Shown here in pieces: positions 7,308 through 15,629 of a stretch of 64,000 nucleotides of DNA. Position 1 is the first letter of the stretch. The number at the start of each line of letters is the position of its first letter. The notes under the pieces were generated by a model. It saw only the letters and a program-made list of their open reading frames with translations. It ran no database searches and was not told the origin of the DNA. The position numbers were made by a program, and so were the translations under genes. This DNA comes from Gracilimonas sp031581265 (GTDB lineage: Bacteria > Bacteroidota > Rhodothermia > Balneolales > Balneolaceae), in assembly GCF_031581265.1 (NCBI RefSeq), contig NZ_JAVLBQ010000012.1, positions 7,322 to 71,321 of the forward strand, given 5' to 3'.

Positions 7308-9020
7308 ATGTTCGATCACTATCCAAAATGGTCCCAAGAATTTGCAAGGAAATATCTGAGCAGAACTATTAACCAGTTTATTCTACATGGGAACGTGCAT
7401 GATTTGGTTCCCCTGGAAGAAGAAAAGGGTACTAAATTTAACCGCCTGAAATCGTTCTTGTCTGAAGAATTTTTCGGAGCAAGAGATTTTGTGATTTTTT
7501 ATGACAGGGCTTCAGGAATCTATTTTCGGGATAAAGAGTCGCAAGCTGATTTTAACCAAGCCATAGCAGGCCGGGATAGTTTAGTGGGCACCGATTATGC
7601 AAATAAAATGCCTAAAGACCCTGTTCGGGTAATGTCGCTTTTGGAACAATACTTCCGTCTTCGCTTGGACCAAAAGAAAAGCGTTGGACTGATTATTGAC
7701 TATGCAGAAACTATTGTACCCATGAGCGATGCTGCTTCCATTGGGAATGAAGACCGGACTTCAATGGTATATCTTTCGCGTTGGGCTCACGATCCTATGT
7801 TTTTAGCGGCAGATTTTACCACCGTGTTGATTACTGAAAACCTGGCTGACCTAAATAAAACCCTGGTTCAAAATCCATATACAACGGATATCAAGATTAA
7901 TATTCCCGGAGAGCAGGGCCGTCTTGATTTTATCAATTTTGAAACAAAAGATGATACTTGGGAAGAGATATCAACAGTAAAGCCGGAGATTATTGCTCAA
8001 CAAACGGCAGGACTGAATTTTGTTAACATACGCAGTGTGCTCTCACATGCTCGCGAGAATAAGGAGAAGATTACTTTTGAGGGACTTTCTGAGGCTAAAA
8101 AAGAACTAATTGAAGCTGAAGCTTATGGGTTGCTGGAATTTGTGGAAACCCCTTATTCGCTGGATAATGTAGCCGGACATGCCCAAGTAAAAGCCCATCT
8201 CCGACAGGCTGTTCAAGCTCTGAAAGCCGGCCGACAAGATGTAATGCCGATGGGATATTTGGTTTGTGGTCCGGTTGGAACGGGTAAGACTTTCATGGTA
8301 ACCTGTTTTGCCAGTGAAGTTGGAATTCCGATGGTAAAACTCAAAAACTTCCGGAGTCAGTGGCAGGGTGTGACCGAAGGAAACCTCGAGAAAATTCTAT
8401 CTCTGCTTAAAGCTATGGCTCCTGTAGCTGTTATGATTGATGAAGCCGATGCCTACCTTGGTAATCGTGATGCTAGTGGCGACAGCGGTGTTTCAAGCCG
8501 GGTCTTTTCACAGATTGCTACCTTTATGAGTGATACAGCCAATCGAGGACGCATCGTTTGGTTCTTGATGACGGCAAGGCCTGATCTGATGCCGGTGGAT
8601 CTTAAGAGACAGGGTAGAGCGGAGGAACATTTGGCTTTATTCCCACCCCACACTAAAGAGGAGCGCATTGAACTTTTTGAAGCCATGGCCAATAAAACCG
8701 GTTTGAAGATGACTGAAAATTACACTCCAAAAATGATCGAGGATGGAGACAAAACATTTTCAGGTGCAGACATGGAAGCTGCTCTAACCAGGGCTAAATT
8801 TCGTGCCGCTGCTCAAGGTAAAAAACAAGTAACCCCGGAAATACTGGATCTTGCTTTGGAAGACTTCTTACCACCAACCTATCCCGAAGAAATTGAGCTT
8901 CAGACACTGAGCGCCGTGATTGAGTGTACTTCAAAAGAATTATTACCGGAGCGTTATAGAGATATGGATCGGGATGAAATTCTTTCCACAATCGATGAAT
9001 TGAAGTTTCGAATTGGTTAA
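7308..9020 (+). CDS. AAA+ ATPase, Ycf46-like tandem architecture
   Basis: Cytosolic protein of 570 residues. The C-terminal half (about 280-530) is a complete AAA+ module: Walker A GPVGTGKT at about 321-328, Walker B VMIDEADAY around 377-385, sensor/arginine region FLMTARPDLMP and DLKRQGRAEEH. The N-terminal half (1-260) looks like a degenerate nucleotide-binding fold without a P-loop; it starts with a segment containing FILHGNVHDLVP and keeps a Walker-B-like strand GLIIDYAE. This plan, dead domain plus live AAA+ domain, is that of Ycf46-type proteins, whose role is poorly known. It is monocistronic and ends 5 bp from the restored end of the convergent phosphofructokinase gene. ATPase is certain, family placement moderate, substrate unknown. 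Confidence 0.8.
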   Translation: MFDHYPKWSQEFARKYLSRTINQFILHGNVHDLVPLEEEKGTKFNRLKSFLSEEFFGARDFVIFYDRASGIYFRDKESQADFNQAIAGRDSLVGTDYANKMPKDPVRVMSLLEQYFRLRLDQKKSVGLIIDYAETIVPMSDAASIGNEDRTSMVYLSRWAHDPMFLAADFTTVLITENLADLNKTLVQNPYTTDIKINIPGEQGRLDFINFETKDDTWEEISTVKPEIIAQQTAGLNFVNIRSVLSHARENKEKITFEGLSEAKKELIEAEAYGLLEFVETPYSLDNVAGHAQVKAHLRQAVQALKAGRQDVMPMGYLVCGPVGTGKTFMVTCFASEVGIPMVKLKNFRSQWQGVTEGNLEKILSLLKAMAPVAVMIDEADAYLGNRDASGDSGVSSRVFSQIATFMSDTANRGRIVWFLMTARPDLMPVDLKRQGRAEEHLALFPPHTKEERIELFEAMANKTGLKMTENYTPKMIEDGDKTFSGADMEAALTRAKFRAAAQGKKQVTPEILDLALEDFLPPTYPEEIELQTLSAVIECTSKELLPERYRDMDRDEILSTIDELKFRIG

Positions 9021-9025
9021 GATTT

Positions 9026-10125
9026 TTAATCCCCAAAGCTAATTCCAACACCTTTGGCCGTTTGAACTAAAAACTCATTTGGATCAACTAAATTTTGTGC
9101 GTCCGTGGCCATTTCCAAAGGAACAGAAGTAATCTCATGATCCAGGAATGAAACCATTCGCCCATCCCATATTCACCTTTGATGGCCATTTCCATTGCTT
9201 TAACTCCAAATTGTGTGGCAAGCACGTGGTCATATGCTATGGGGGTACCACCTCGCTGCAGGTGGCCAAGTACCATTTCCCGGATATCATGTTCAAACCC
9301 GGCTTCTTTTAGTTGGTCAGAAAGCCGATAGGCCACACCGCCCAATCGGGGATTTCTATAGCCTACTTCGTCACTTTCCCGGGCTACAACTGATCCATCT
9401 TTAGGTTTAGCACCTTCAGCAATTACAATGATGGCAAACCCGCGCCCACCTTGGTAGCGCTCATTAAGTCGTTCCAAAACTCTGTCAATACTATAGGGAA
9501 TCTCAGGAATTAGACATACTTCGGCTCCTCCGCCTAAAGCTGAATGTAGAGCAATCCATCCTGCACCACGTCCCATCACTTCGAGGATCATTAATCGATG
9601 ATGACTTGCGGCTGTAGTTACCAATTTATCAACGGCATCGGTGGCGATATCAACGGCCGTTTGAAAGCCAAACGTGTAGTCGGTGCAGGCCAAATCATTG
9701 TCAATAGTTTTTGGCACTCCAATCACATTCAATCCTTTTTTATATAAATCGTGGCTGATCTTCTGAGAGCCGTCTCCACCGATATTTATAACGACTTCAA
9801 ATCCTTCTCTTTTCAGGTAATCTATCATTTCATCGGAACGGTCTTCAGTCGTCCAGGCCCCATCTTCTTGCTGAACCGACCAATTAAAAGGACCACCTTT
9901 ATTAGTTGTTTGAAGTATAGTACCTCCTTTGGCGTGAATCCCGGCTACTTTTTCATCATTCAGGCGGATGATTTCTTTTGGAGAGCGCAAGACTCCATTA
10001 AAAGCTTCCAAACTTCCATAAATTTTCCATTTCTTGGTCTGCTGTGCCCGTTTTACAATGGCGCGGATTACAGCATTCAATCCGGGACAATCACCGCCTC
10101 CGGTTGTTACAAGTACTTTAGGCAT
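9026..10125 (-). pseudogene. pfkA: 6-phosphofructokinase, frameshifted by a 5-bp duplication
   Basis: ATP- or PPi-dependent phosphorylation of fructose-6-phosphate, the committing step of glycolysis. The intact part shows the family features: N-terminal GGGDCPGLNAVIRA, IGGDGSQ (Gly at the position that favours ATP), PKTIDND (Lys instead of the Gly of E. coli PfkA) and MGRGAGWIALHSA. Gly in the first motif with Lys in the second is the mixed pattern seen in actinobacterial-type (group III) PFKs. The uninterrupted frame stops at 9088 after a nonsense tail. Removing one copy of the tandem CCCAT CCCAT at 9161-9170 restores YGRMVSFLDHEITSVPLEMA and a family-like end at a TAA at 9026-9028, giving about 364 residues. 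It is truncated if the duplication is real, or normal if it is an assembly error. Confidence 0.85.
9161..9170 (-). repeat. 5-bp tandem duplication breaking pfkA
   Basis: CCCATCCCAT on the plus strand (ATGGGATGGG in the coding sense). One copy restores the conserved C-terminal reading frame of phosphofructokinase; two copies shift it. Confidence 0.85.
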
Positions 10126-10291
10126 GTTCTTATAATCTTGATTAATGAGTAACCAAAAGTATTACATATCGTGCAATTTGATAAATTTTTCTTTGGTATC
10201 TGATGGAAAGGGGAATCTATATGTTTTATCAAAGAAACGATTTATAGGTTAGCTTTTTTGTATTAATGAATTTCAATAAAAATAGTCAGCT

Positions 10292-10945
10292 ATGAACGTA
10301 TTGATAATAGGAGGAAACGGCCAAATAGGAACCAGGCTCTGCAAAAAATTAAAAGATAGTGAACATGTTCCGGTTGCAATGGTTCGAAAAGAAGAGCAAA
10401 TAAGTAAATTTCAAAAGAAAGGAATAGCAACGGTATTGGCAGATTTGGAGAGGGATTTCAGTCATGCTTTTAAAGGAATGGATGCCATTGTTTTTACTGC
10501 AGGATCTGGAGGTGATACTCCGAAATCACAAACTAAAGTGATAGATCGTGACGGAGCCATAAAGGCAATTGATGAAGCTGAAAATGCAGGTGTATCACGT
10601 TTTATAATGGTTAGTGCATTAAAAGCTAATCGCAGTAATGATTTATGGTCGGATGCTATGCAACATTATTATGAAGCCAAAGCCGCGGCCGATGATCATC
10701 TTAGAAAATCTGACTTGGATTACACTATTTTAATGCCGGGGCGATTGACCAACGAAGACGGGACTGATAAAGTTGAACTCAAGAAGAAGATAGAAGAGAT
10801 CGAGGGAAGAACGGTGCCTCGAGATGATGTTGCTTCAGTAATTACTGAGATTATTGATACTCCCTCAACTTTTGGTATGAGCTTAGATTTGTTACAGGGA
10901 GATAAGACTATTGAAGAAGCTATTAAAGCTCTCGATACAAAATGA
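10292..10945 (+). CDS. NAD(P)-binding atypical SDR protein (NmrA-like)
   Basis: Cytosolic Rossmann-fold protein of 217 residues. The dinucleotide motif IIGGNGQIG lies at residues 5-13, followed by a domain resembling atypical short-chain dehydrogenases such as YhfK/YwnB. Further marks are GMDAIVFTAGSGG around residue 65, FIMVSALKA (the usual catalytic Ser position) and a YYEAKAAADDHL stretch with a Tyr-x(3)-Lys-like spacing. The C-terminal part is short, so a large substrate domain is absent; flavin reduction or redox sensing is typical for the family but cannot be assigned. It is single, divergent from pfkA and followed by an imperfect terminator hairpin. Confidence 0.82.
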   Translation: MNVLIIGGNGQIGTRLCKKLKDSEHVPVAMVRKEEQISKFQKKGIATVLADLERDFSHAFKGMDAIVFTAGSGGDTPKSQTKVIDRDGAIKAIDEAENAGVSRFIMVSALKANRSNDLWSDAMQHYYEAKAAADDHLRKSDLDYTILMPGRLTNEDGTDKVELKKKIEEIEGRTVPRDDVASVITEIIDTPSTFGMSLDLLQGDKTIEEAIKALDTK

Positions 10946-10949
10946 AATA

Positions 10950-10988
10950 AAAAACCCCGGACCATTTCAAAGATCCAGGGTTATTTTT
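10950..10988 (+). terminator. imperfect rho-independent terminator
   Basis: AACCCCGGA and TCCAGGGTT form a stem with one C-A mismatch around a 12-13-base loop, preceded by A-rich and followed by T-rich sequence (TATTTTTGG). It lies between the SDR gene and the convergent azurin gene and could serve both strands. Confidence 0.5.
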
Positions 10989-11030
10989 GGGGTACAAATT
11001 AGTAGTTAAGATATGCAACTAACTACCTAA

Positions 11031-11471
11031 CTATTCAACTATAAACTTTCCTTTCATCATGGCGTAGTGGCCCGGAAAACTGCAAATGAAGTCATATGTT
11101 CCGGCTTCAGGTGCAGTAAATTCTATGGTTGTTTCCTGCCCACCGCCAATTAAATCAGTTGCTGCAAGTACTTGCTCACTGTCTTCAGGTAAATAACCAT
11201 TATCAGCAAATTTTGAAGCAGCAGCTCCAAAGGTGTTGATGTCGGTTCCTTGTGCTAAGAGAACCCAGTTATGACCCATTGCAGCTTTAGGTAATTTACC
11301 TACATGCTTCAGGGTGAGTACCACAGTTTGACCTGCTTCAGCTTTAATTTCGTCTAAATTGAACTGCATTTTATCATCACCTTCAATGGTGACTTTCAAG
11401 GTGTCTTGTGCGACAGCCATGCTCGAAAAAGCGAACATAAAAATCGTGAGTATTGATAATAGAAATCTCAT
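11031..11471 (-). CDS. azu: azurin, periplasmic blue copper protein
   Basis: Small periplasmic type-1 copper electron carrier of 146 residues. Residues 1-21 are a cleavable signal peptide ending AVAQ. The mature domain has the cupredoxin copper ligands in the right order: His in MGHNWVL, then Cys in FICSFPGH, the following His, and Met four residues later (HYAMM). The inserted segment with GTDINTFGAAASKFADNGYLPED is characteristic of azurin rather than plastocyanin. Likely partners are cytochromes or copper oxidases, none of which is in the window. It is monocistronic and divergent from the TetR exporter operon, with about 250 bp between starts. Confidence 0.93.
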   Translation of the reverse strand: MRFLLSILTIFMFAFSSMAVAQDTLKVTIEGDDKMQFNLDEIKAEAGQTVVLTLKHVGKLPKAAMGHNWVLLAQGTDINTFGAAASKFADNGYLPEDSEQVLAATDLIGGGQETTIEFTAPEAGTYDFICSFPGHYAMMKGKFIVE

Positions 11472-11651
11472 AATGATAGATATTTGATTAGGGTTATAGC
11501 GAACCGACCTCGGTTGAATTTCGGACTCGCTTATCTTAAATATTTAATTCGCTTTCAAGATCGGAACCTAATGTGAATTTTTTGTGAAGGAATTGATTGA
11601 AATTTCTAATCACTCAACTGTTTCTATTAATCAATAAAAGAGTAACCAATT

Positions 11652-11673
11652 AGTTCAACTAAATGGTTGAACT
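11652..11673. promoter_or_regulatory. candidate TetR operator palindrome
   Basis: AGTTCAAC-TAAATG-GTTGAACT is a perfect 8-bp inverted repeat with a 6-bp spacer, 50 bp upstream of the TetR start at 11724. TetR regulators usually bind such palindromes in their own promoter; autoregulation is inferred. A TTG inside the palindrome could act as an earlier start, which this site makes unlikely. Confidence 0.6.
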
Positions 11674-11723
11674 TATTAGTTAGATTTATTAAACTGACTC
11701 CGTCGCAAAAACAAAAAGACAAT

Positions 11724-12332
11724 ATGGCATTAGAAAAAGAAACTGAGGAAAAGATTTTTAGAGTAGCTCAAACAGTATTTCAAAAGCGAGGGTTTGAGGG
11801 TGCCAGAATGCAAGAAATTGCAGATGAAGCAGAGATTAATAAATCTATGCTTCACTATTATTTCCGAAGTAAGGATAAATTGTTCCAGGAAGTGTTTCAG
11901 GCAGGGGTGAAGAAGATCATGCCGCAACTATTTGGAATACTGAAAGAAGAAGTTCCCCTTCAGCAAAAAGTCCATAACATCGTCAATTTCTATCACGACA
12001 TGTTTCGGGACAATCAATATCTGCCCTCTTTTGTGATTTATGAGATGAATCAGCATCCTGATCGCTTTAAAGAGTTTATTGGGATGATGAATATTCAGCT
12101 TCCATCCATTTTTTCGGAGCAGGTGTCAGCTGAAGTTCAGGCAGGAAGAATTCGTGAAATTTCACCGGAGCAATTTTTGATGAATATCGTGAGCATGTGT
12201 ATGATGCCCATGCTCGCCAAAACCATGGTTCAAACTATTTTCTCCCTGGATGAACCGGCCTACTTTGAGTTCCTCGAAGAACGCAGAAGCCTCATCCCGG
12301 AGATCATTTTAAAAGGGGTGAAACCAACATGA
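11724..12332 (+). CDS. TetR/AcrR family transcriptional repressor of the exporter operon
   Basis: DNA-binding regulator of about 202 residues. The helix-turn-helix domain is at the N-terminus: RVAQTVFQKRGFEGARMQEIADEAEINKSM, followed by LHYYFRSKDKLF, the standard TetR signature. The C-terminal ~140 residues are the ligand/dimerisation domain. ATG 11724 is chosen, not the TTG at 11667, because the domain begins right after it and the palindrome at 11652-11673 would otherwise be inside the gene. Its stop overlaps the ATG of the TolC gene in ATGA. The arrangement parallels CecR (YbiH) with the E. coli ybhGFSR exporter. The inducer is unknown. Confidence 0.88.
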   Translation: MALEKETEEKIFRVAQTVFQKRGFEGARMQEIADEAEINKSMLHYYFRSKDKLFQEVFQAGVKKIMPQLFGILKEEVPLQQKVHNIVNFYHDMFRDNQYLPSFVIYEMNQHPDRFKEFIGMMNIQLPSIFSEQVSAEVQAGRIREISPEQFLMNIVSMCMMPMLAKTMVQTIFSLDEPAYFEFLEERRSLIPEIILKGVKPT

Positions 12333-13612
12333 AAACAGTACTTCTGATATTAACTACTTTACTGTGTCCGGCGCTCATATTTGGTCAGGTCATAGACTCT
12401 TCACTATCGCTGAACGAAGTGTATCAAAAGGTAGAAGCCAATTACCCGCTGACCAACAAGAAAGAACTGCAACGAAAGATTGCGGCAATAAATGATGAAA
12501 TTGCCCGGTCCGGATTATTTCCCGAAATACAATTGAATGCCAGCGCCCGCTATCAGTCGGAAGTAACAGAGGTACCTTTTTCGGCTCCGGGCAGCACCGC
12601 CCCTCAGCTTAGTCAAGATCATTACAATATCAGCCTGGACCTATCTCAGCCTTTGTATGACGGAGGACTGACTAAAGCTCGCCGAAATCTTGAATCTGCG
12701 CAAAGTGAAGTTGAGAATGCCGGGGTGGAAGTATCTATGTGGGAAGTTCAGCAACAGGCAGAACAAGTATTTTTTGGAATCCTGAGTTTGCAGAAAAGAA
12801 GGGAGTCAATAGCGGTACTTATTGAGGATTTGAAGGAACAATTATCATCGGTTCAATCCAAAATTGAACATGGGGTGTTGTTGCCGGGGAACGGAAAGGT
12901 TTTGGAAGCAGAGCTCTTAAAAGCTCAACAACAAGATGTTCAACTTAAGTTTGAAATACAGGCCGCCTATAATGTTTTGAGTGAATTGACCGGCCATAAA
13001 ATTGAAGATAGGGTTAAGCTTGAAGTTCCGAATTTTAATGCAACATCAGTGGAAAGGGTCAAAATATCCCGCCCGGAATTAACTGTATTTCGATCACAGC
13101 AAGAGAACTTGGAGTTACAGCAAGATGTAATCGCTTCAGACCGATTGCCAAAGATCTCAGCTATAGTCAAAGGGGCCTATGGTCGTCCCGGTTATGATGT
13201 ATTTAATGATGACCTTCATCCGTTTTGGATGGTGGGAGTACAGGCACAGTGGAGCTTTAGAAGTTGGAATAATGCCGGGAAAAAGCAGGAAGTGCTCGAA
13301 CTTCAAAAGAAAAAGGTTCAAGCTGATGAAGAGGCATTTTTAACTGGGGTACGATCGGAGTTAAGTAAAAGCGAACGGAGCATTCAATATCTCCGAGAAC
13401 AACTTACAATGGATGAACAAGTGTTGAAATTAAGGGCAGAAGTAGTTGCTGAAAAAAAAGATCAGCTGGAGGAGGGAGTGATTACTTCAACAGAATACAT
13501 CACGGAACTGAATGCTGAAGCGCAGGCTCGTATAAACCTTGAATTACGCAAGCTACAGCTCGTACAAAGCCAAATTGAATACGCAACTAAAAAGGGAATA
13601 TCATGGAATTAA
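12329..13612 (+). CDS. TolC-family outer-membrane efflux protein
   Basis: Outer-membrane channel subunit of a tripartite exporter, 427 residues. A signal peptide covers residues 1-19 (LLCPALIFGQ). Two OEP repeats with long periplasmic helices follow, roughly 25-210 and 225-420; LDLSQPLYDGGLTKARRN is a typical TolC strand-plus-helix motif. Translation is coupled to TetR through ATGA at 12329-12332, and its end overlaps the HlyD start by 10 bp. Together with the membrane-fusion protein and ABC subunits downstream it would form a complete path across both membranes. Confidence 0.9.
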   Translation: MKTVLLILTTLLCPALIFGQVIDSSLSLNEVYQKVEANYPLTNKKELQRKIAAINDEIARSGLFPEIQLNASARYQSEVTEVPFSAPGSTAPQLSQDHYNISLDLSQPLYDGGLTKARRNLESAQSEVENAGVEVSMWEVQQQAEQVFFGILSLQKRRESIAVLIEDLKEQLSSVQSKIEHGVLLPGNGKVLEAELLKAQQQDVQLKFEIQAAYNVLSELTGHKIEDRVKLEVPNFNATSVERVKISRPELTVFRSQQENLELQQDVIASDRLPKISAIVKGAYGRPGYDVFNDDLHPFWMVGVQAQWSFRSWNNAGKKQEVLELQKKKVQADEEAFLTGVRSELSKSERSIQYLREQLTMDEQVLKLRAEVVAEKKDQLEEGVITSTEYITELNAEAQARINLELRKLQLVQSQIEYATKKGISWN

Positions 13613-14487
13613 AATCTACCACCATAGTGCTTGGACTTGGATTATTCTTCACTTCTTGCAACCAGGCTGAAATTTCAGATGCCTATGGACAATTTGAAGT
13701 AAATGAAGTAAGGGTATCGGCAGAAGCTTCGGGGATTTTGAAAAGCTTTATAATAAAAGAAGGAATGCATCTTTCGGTGGGAGAAGAGGTTGGACTGGTA
13801 GATACGACTCAACTTTCACTTCGCAAAAAAGAGCTACAGTCTTCGGTTCAATCCATTCGAACAAATATCGCAAAACTGGATGCACAGGCTGATGTTTTCA
13901 GGGAGCAACTCACTACTACAAAAAGGGACTTGGACCGGTATACCAATTTGAAAGAAGACAACGCTGCAACCCAACAGCAAATTGATCAGATCCGTGGACA
14001 GTTTAATGTTCTTGAAAAGCAGATTGCATCAGTAGAAGTACAAAAACAGTCGGTGTATGCAGAGCTGGAAACCATGAAAGCACGCATTGCTCAGGTAGAG
14101 GATCAAATTCAGAAAGCCCATCTCATTAACCCTGTTAATGGAGTCGTTCTTTCAAGTTTTGTGGAAACGAATGAGTTGGTTTCAGCCGGAAAGCCATTGT
14201 ATGAAATTGCGGATTTGTCGGAGATGGAACTGCGGGTGTATGTATCCGGTGCGCAACTGCCTCAGGTGAAATTGGGGCAATCGGTAGAAGTACTGATTGA
14301 CAAGAATGCTGACGAAAATGAACGGTTGAATGGAGAAGTAAGCTGGGTTGCTTCCGAAGCCGAATTCACCCCGCGGATGATTCAAACCAAAGAGGAGAGG
14401 GTCACGCAGGTGTATGCAGTAAAAATTCGTGTTCCCAATCCGGACGGGAAATTGAAGATTGGAATGCCGGGTGAAGTGAATTTTTAA
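13603..14487 (+). CDS. HlyD-family membrane-fusion lipoprotein (YbhG-like)
   Basis: Periplasmic adaptor of 294 residues linking the inner-membrane ABC exporter to TolC. The N-terminus has a hydrophobic stretch ending FFTSC, a plausible lipobox (Cys about residue 19), so a lipid anchor is likely. A biotinyl-lipoyl half domain occurs around residues 35-65 (VSAEASGILKSF), a long coiled-coil hairpin covers about 70-165, and the second lipoyl half and beta barrel follow (INPVNGVVLSSFVE, KLGQSVEVLID). The gene overlaps TolC by 10 bp. A 210-bp gap with repeats then separates it from the ATPase genes. Confidence 0.9.
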   Translation: MELKSTTIVLGLGLFFTSCNQAEISDAYGQFEVNEVRVSAEASGILKSFIIKEGMHLSVGEEVGLVDTTQLSLRKKELQSSVQSIRTNIAKLDAQADVFREQLTTTKRDLDRYTNLKEDNAATQQQIDQIRGQFNVLEKQIASVEVQKQSVYAELETMKARIAQVEDQIQKAHLINPVNGVVLSSFVETNELVSAGKPLYEIADLSEMELRVYVSGAQLPQVKLGQSVEVLIDKNADENERLNGEVSWVASEAEFTPRMIQTKEERVTQVYAVKIRVPNPDGKLKIGMPGEVNF

Positions 14488-14581
14488 CAGGAAATGGAGA
14501 CTTCCAATTTATGTTCCCAAGCAAGAGCTTGTGTACGATTCTTTACTAAAGTAGTAACATGAAAACCTAAACCAAGCACTA

Positions 14582-14648
14582 GCGCAAGCGTACCGCTTGT
14601 GCGGTGTTGAAAATGGCAAGATTTTGGTGCAAGCGTGACGCTTGCACC
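14582..14648. repeat. paired hairpin repeat inside the exporter operon
   Basis: Two related palindromes: GCGCAAGCG-TAC-CGCTTGTGC at 14582-14602 and GGTGCAAGCG-TGA-CGCTTGCACC at 14626-14648. The second is perfect over 10 bp. Paired CAAGCG/CGCTTG hairpins look like a REP-type element inserted between the HlyD gene and the first ATPase gene. Confidence 0.6.
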
Positions 14649-14697
14649 AGTAGAAAACAGGGCCGTGTTTGAATAAGCAACAAAACCAAGAAATAAT

Positions 14698-15629
14698 TTG
14701 AAACCAATCGTAAATATATCATCCATATCCAAAGGTTTTGGGAAGGTGGAGGCCGTAAAGGAAATTTCCTTTGAGGTGAATTCAGGCGAGTTATTTGGAT
14801 TGATTGGCCCGGACGGGGCGGGAAAGACTACTTTATTCAGAATTATAAATACGCTCCTAATTCCCGATTCAGGAACGGCTACAGTGTTGGGGAAAGATGT
14901 GGTGACTGATTACAAAGAAATTCGTCCACAATTGGGCTATATGCCGGGACGGTTTTCATTGTACCAGGATTTAACGGTAGAAGAGAACCTAAACTTTTTG
15001 CATCGGTGTTTGGGACTACCATTGAGGAGAACTATGAATTGGTGAAGCCGATTTACAGTCAGTTGGAACCCTTCAAAAATCGCTTGGCCGGGGCGTTATC
15101 TGGAGGGATGAAACAGAAGCTTGCTTTGAGCTGTGCGCTGATTCATAAGCCAAAATTGTTGCTGTTGGATGAACCTACAACCGGCGTGGATGCAGTTTCT
15201 CGCAAGGAATTTTGGGAGATGCTAAAACAGCTCAAAGCCGAAGGAATCACCATTATTGTCTCAACGCCATATATGGACGAAGCCAATTTATGCGACCGAG
15301 TGGCCTTGATTCAGGAAGGAACAATCTTGCAGATAGATACGCCAAAAGCTGTAGTAGAAGATTTTAAAAAACCACTGTTGGGCATTAAAGCAAAAAACAG
15401 GTATCAGTTACTTCTGGCACTGAAGTCTTATGCGAAATCGGATTCGGTTCACCCCTTTGGAGAATATGTTCATTACACGGAACAAGGAAAAGATCCTGAT
15501 ATTAAAGCGCTGAAAATTTACTTGGAAGAATGTGGAGTTCAGAACGTAGATATCAAATCCTTAAAGCCGAATATTGAGGACCGTTTTATGGCGCTGATGC
15601 ATGAGGAAGGGGAGGTTGACCGTGGCTGA
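14698..15629 (+). pseudogene. ABC exporter ATPase 1 (YbhF N-half-like), frameshifted
   Basis: ATP-binding subunit of the exporter. The first frame, from a TTG start at 14698, has Walker A GPDGAGKTT and the Q-loop region, then drifts into nonsense after NLNF. The second frame, usable from about 15006, has signature LSGGMKQ, Walker B LLLLDEPTTG and the D and H loops. At 14995-14999 the sequence has five T; six would read NLNFFASVFGTTIEENYE and join both halves into one ~310-residue protein of normal length. It is therefore a one-base loss or a homopolymer sequencing error. The downstream half keeps the operon overlap (8 bp) with ATPase 2. Confidence 0.85.
15609..15615 (+). promoter_or_regulatory. 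Shine-Dalgarno fixing the start of ATPase 2
   Basis: GGGGAGG lies 6 bases before GTG 15622. It favours this GTG over the in-frame ATG at 15601, which has no such site and would add seven residues before the ABC domain. Confidence 0.6.

Noticed and set aside
14995..14999. T5 run as a programmed frameshift site
   Set aside because: No slippery heptamer, stem-loop or Shine-Dalgarno stimulator is seen; a one-base loss explains it better.
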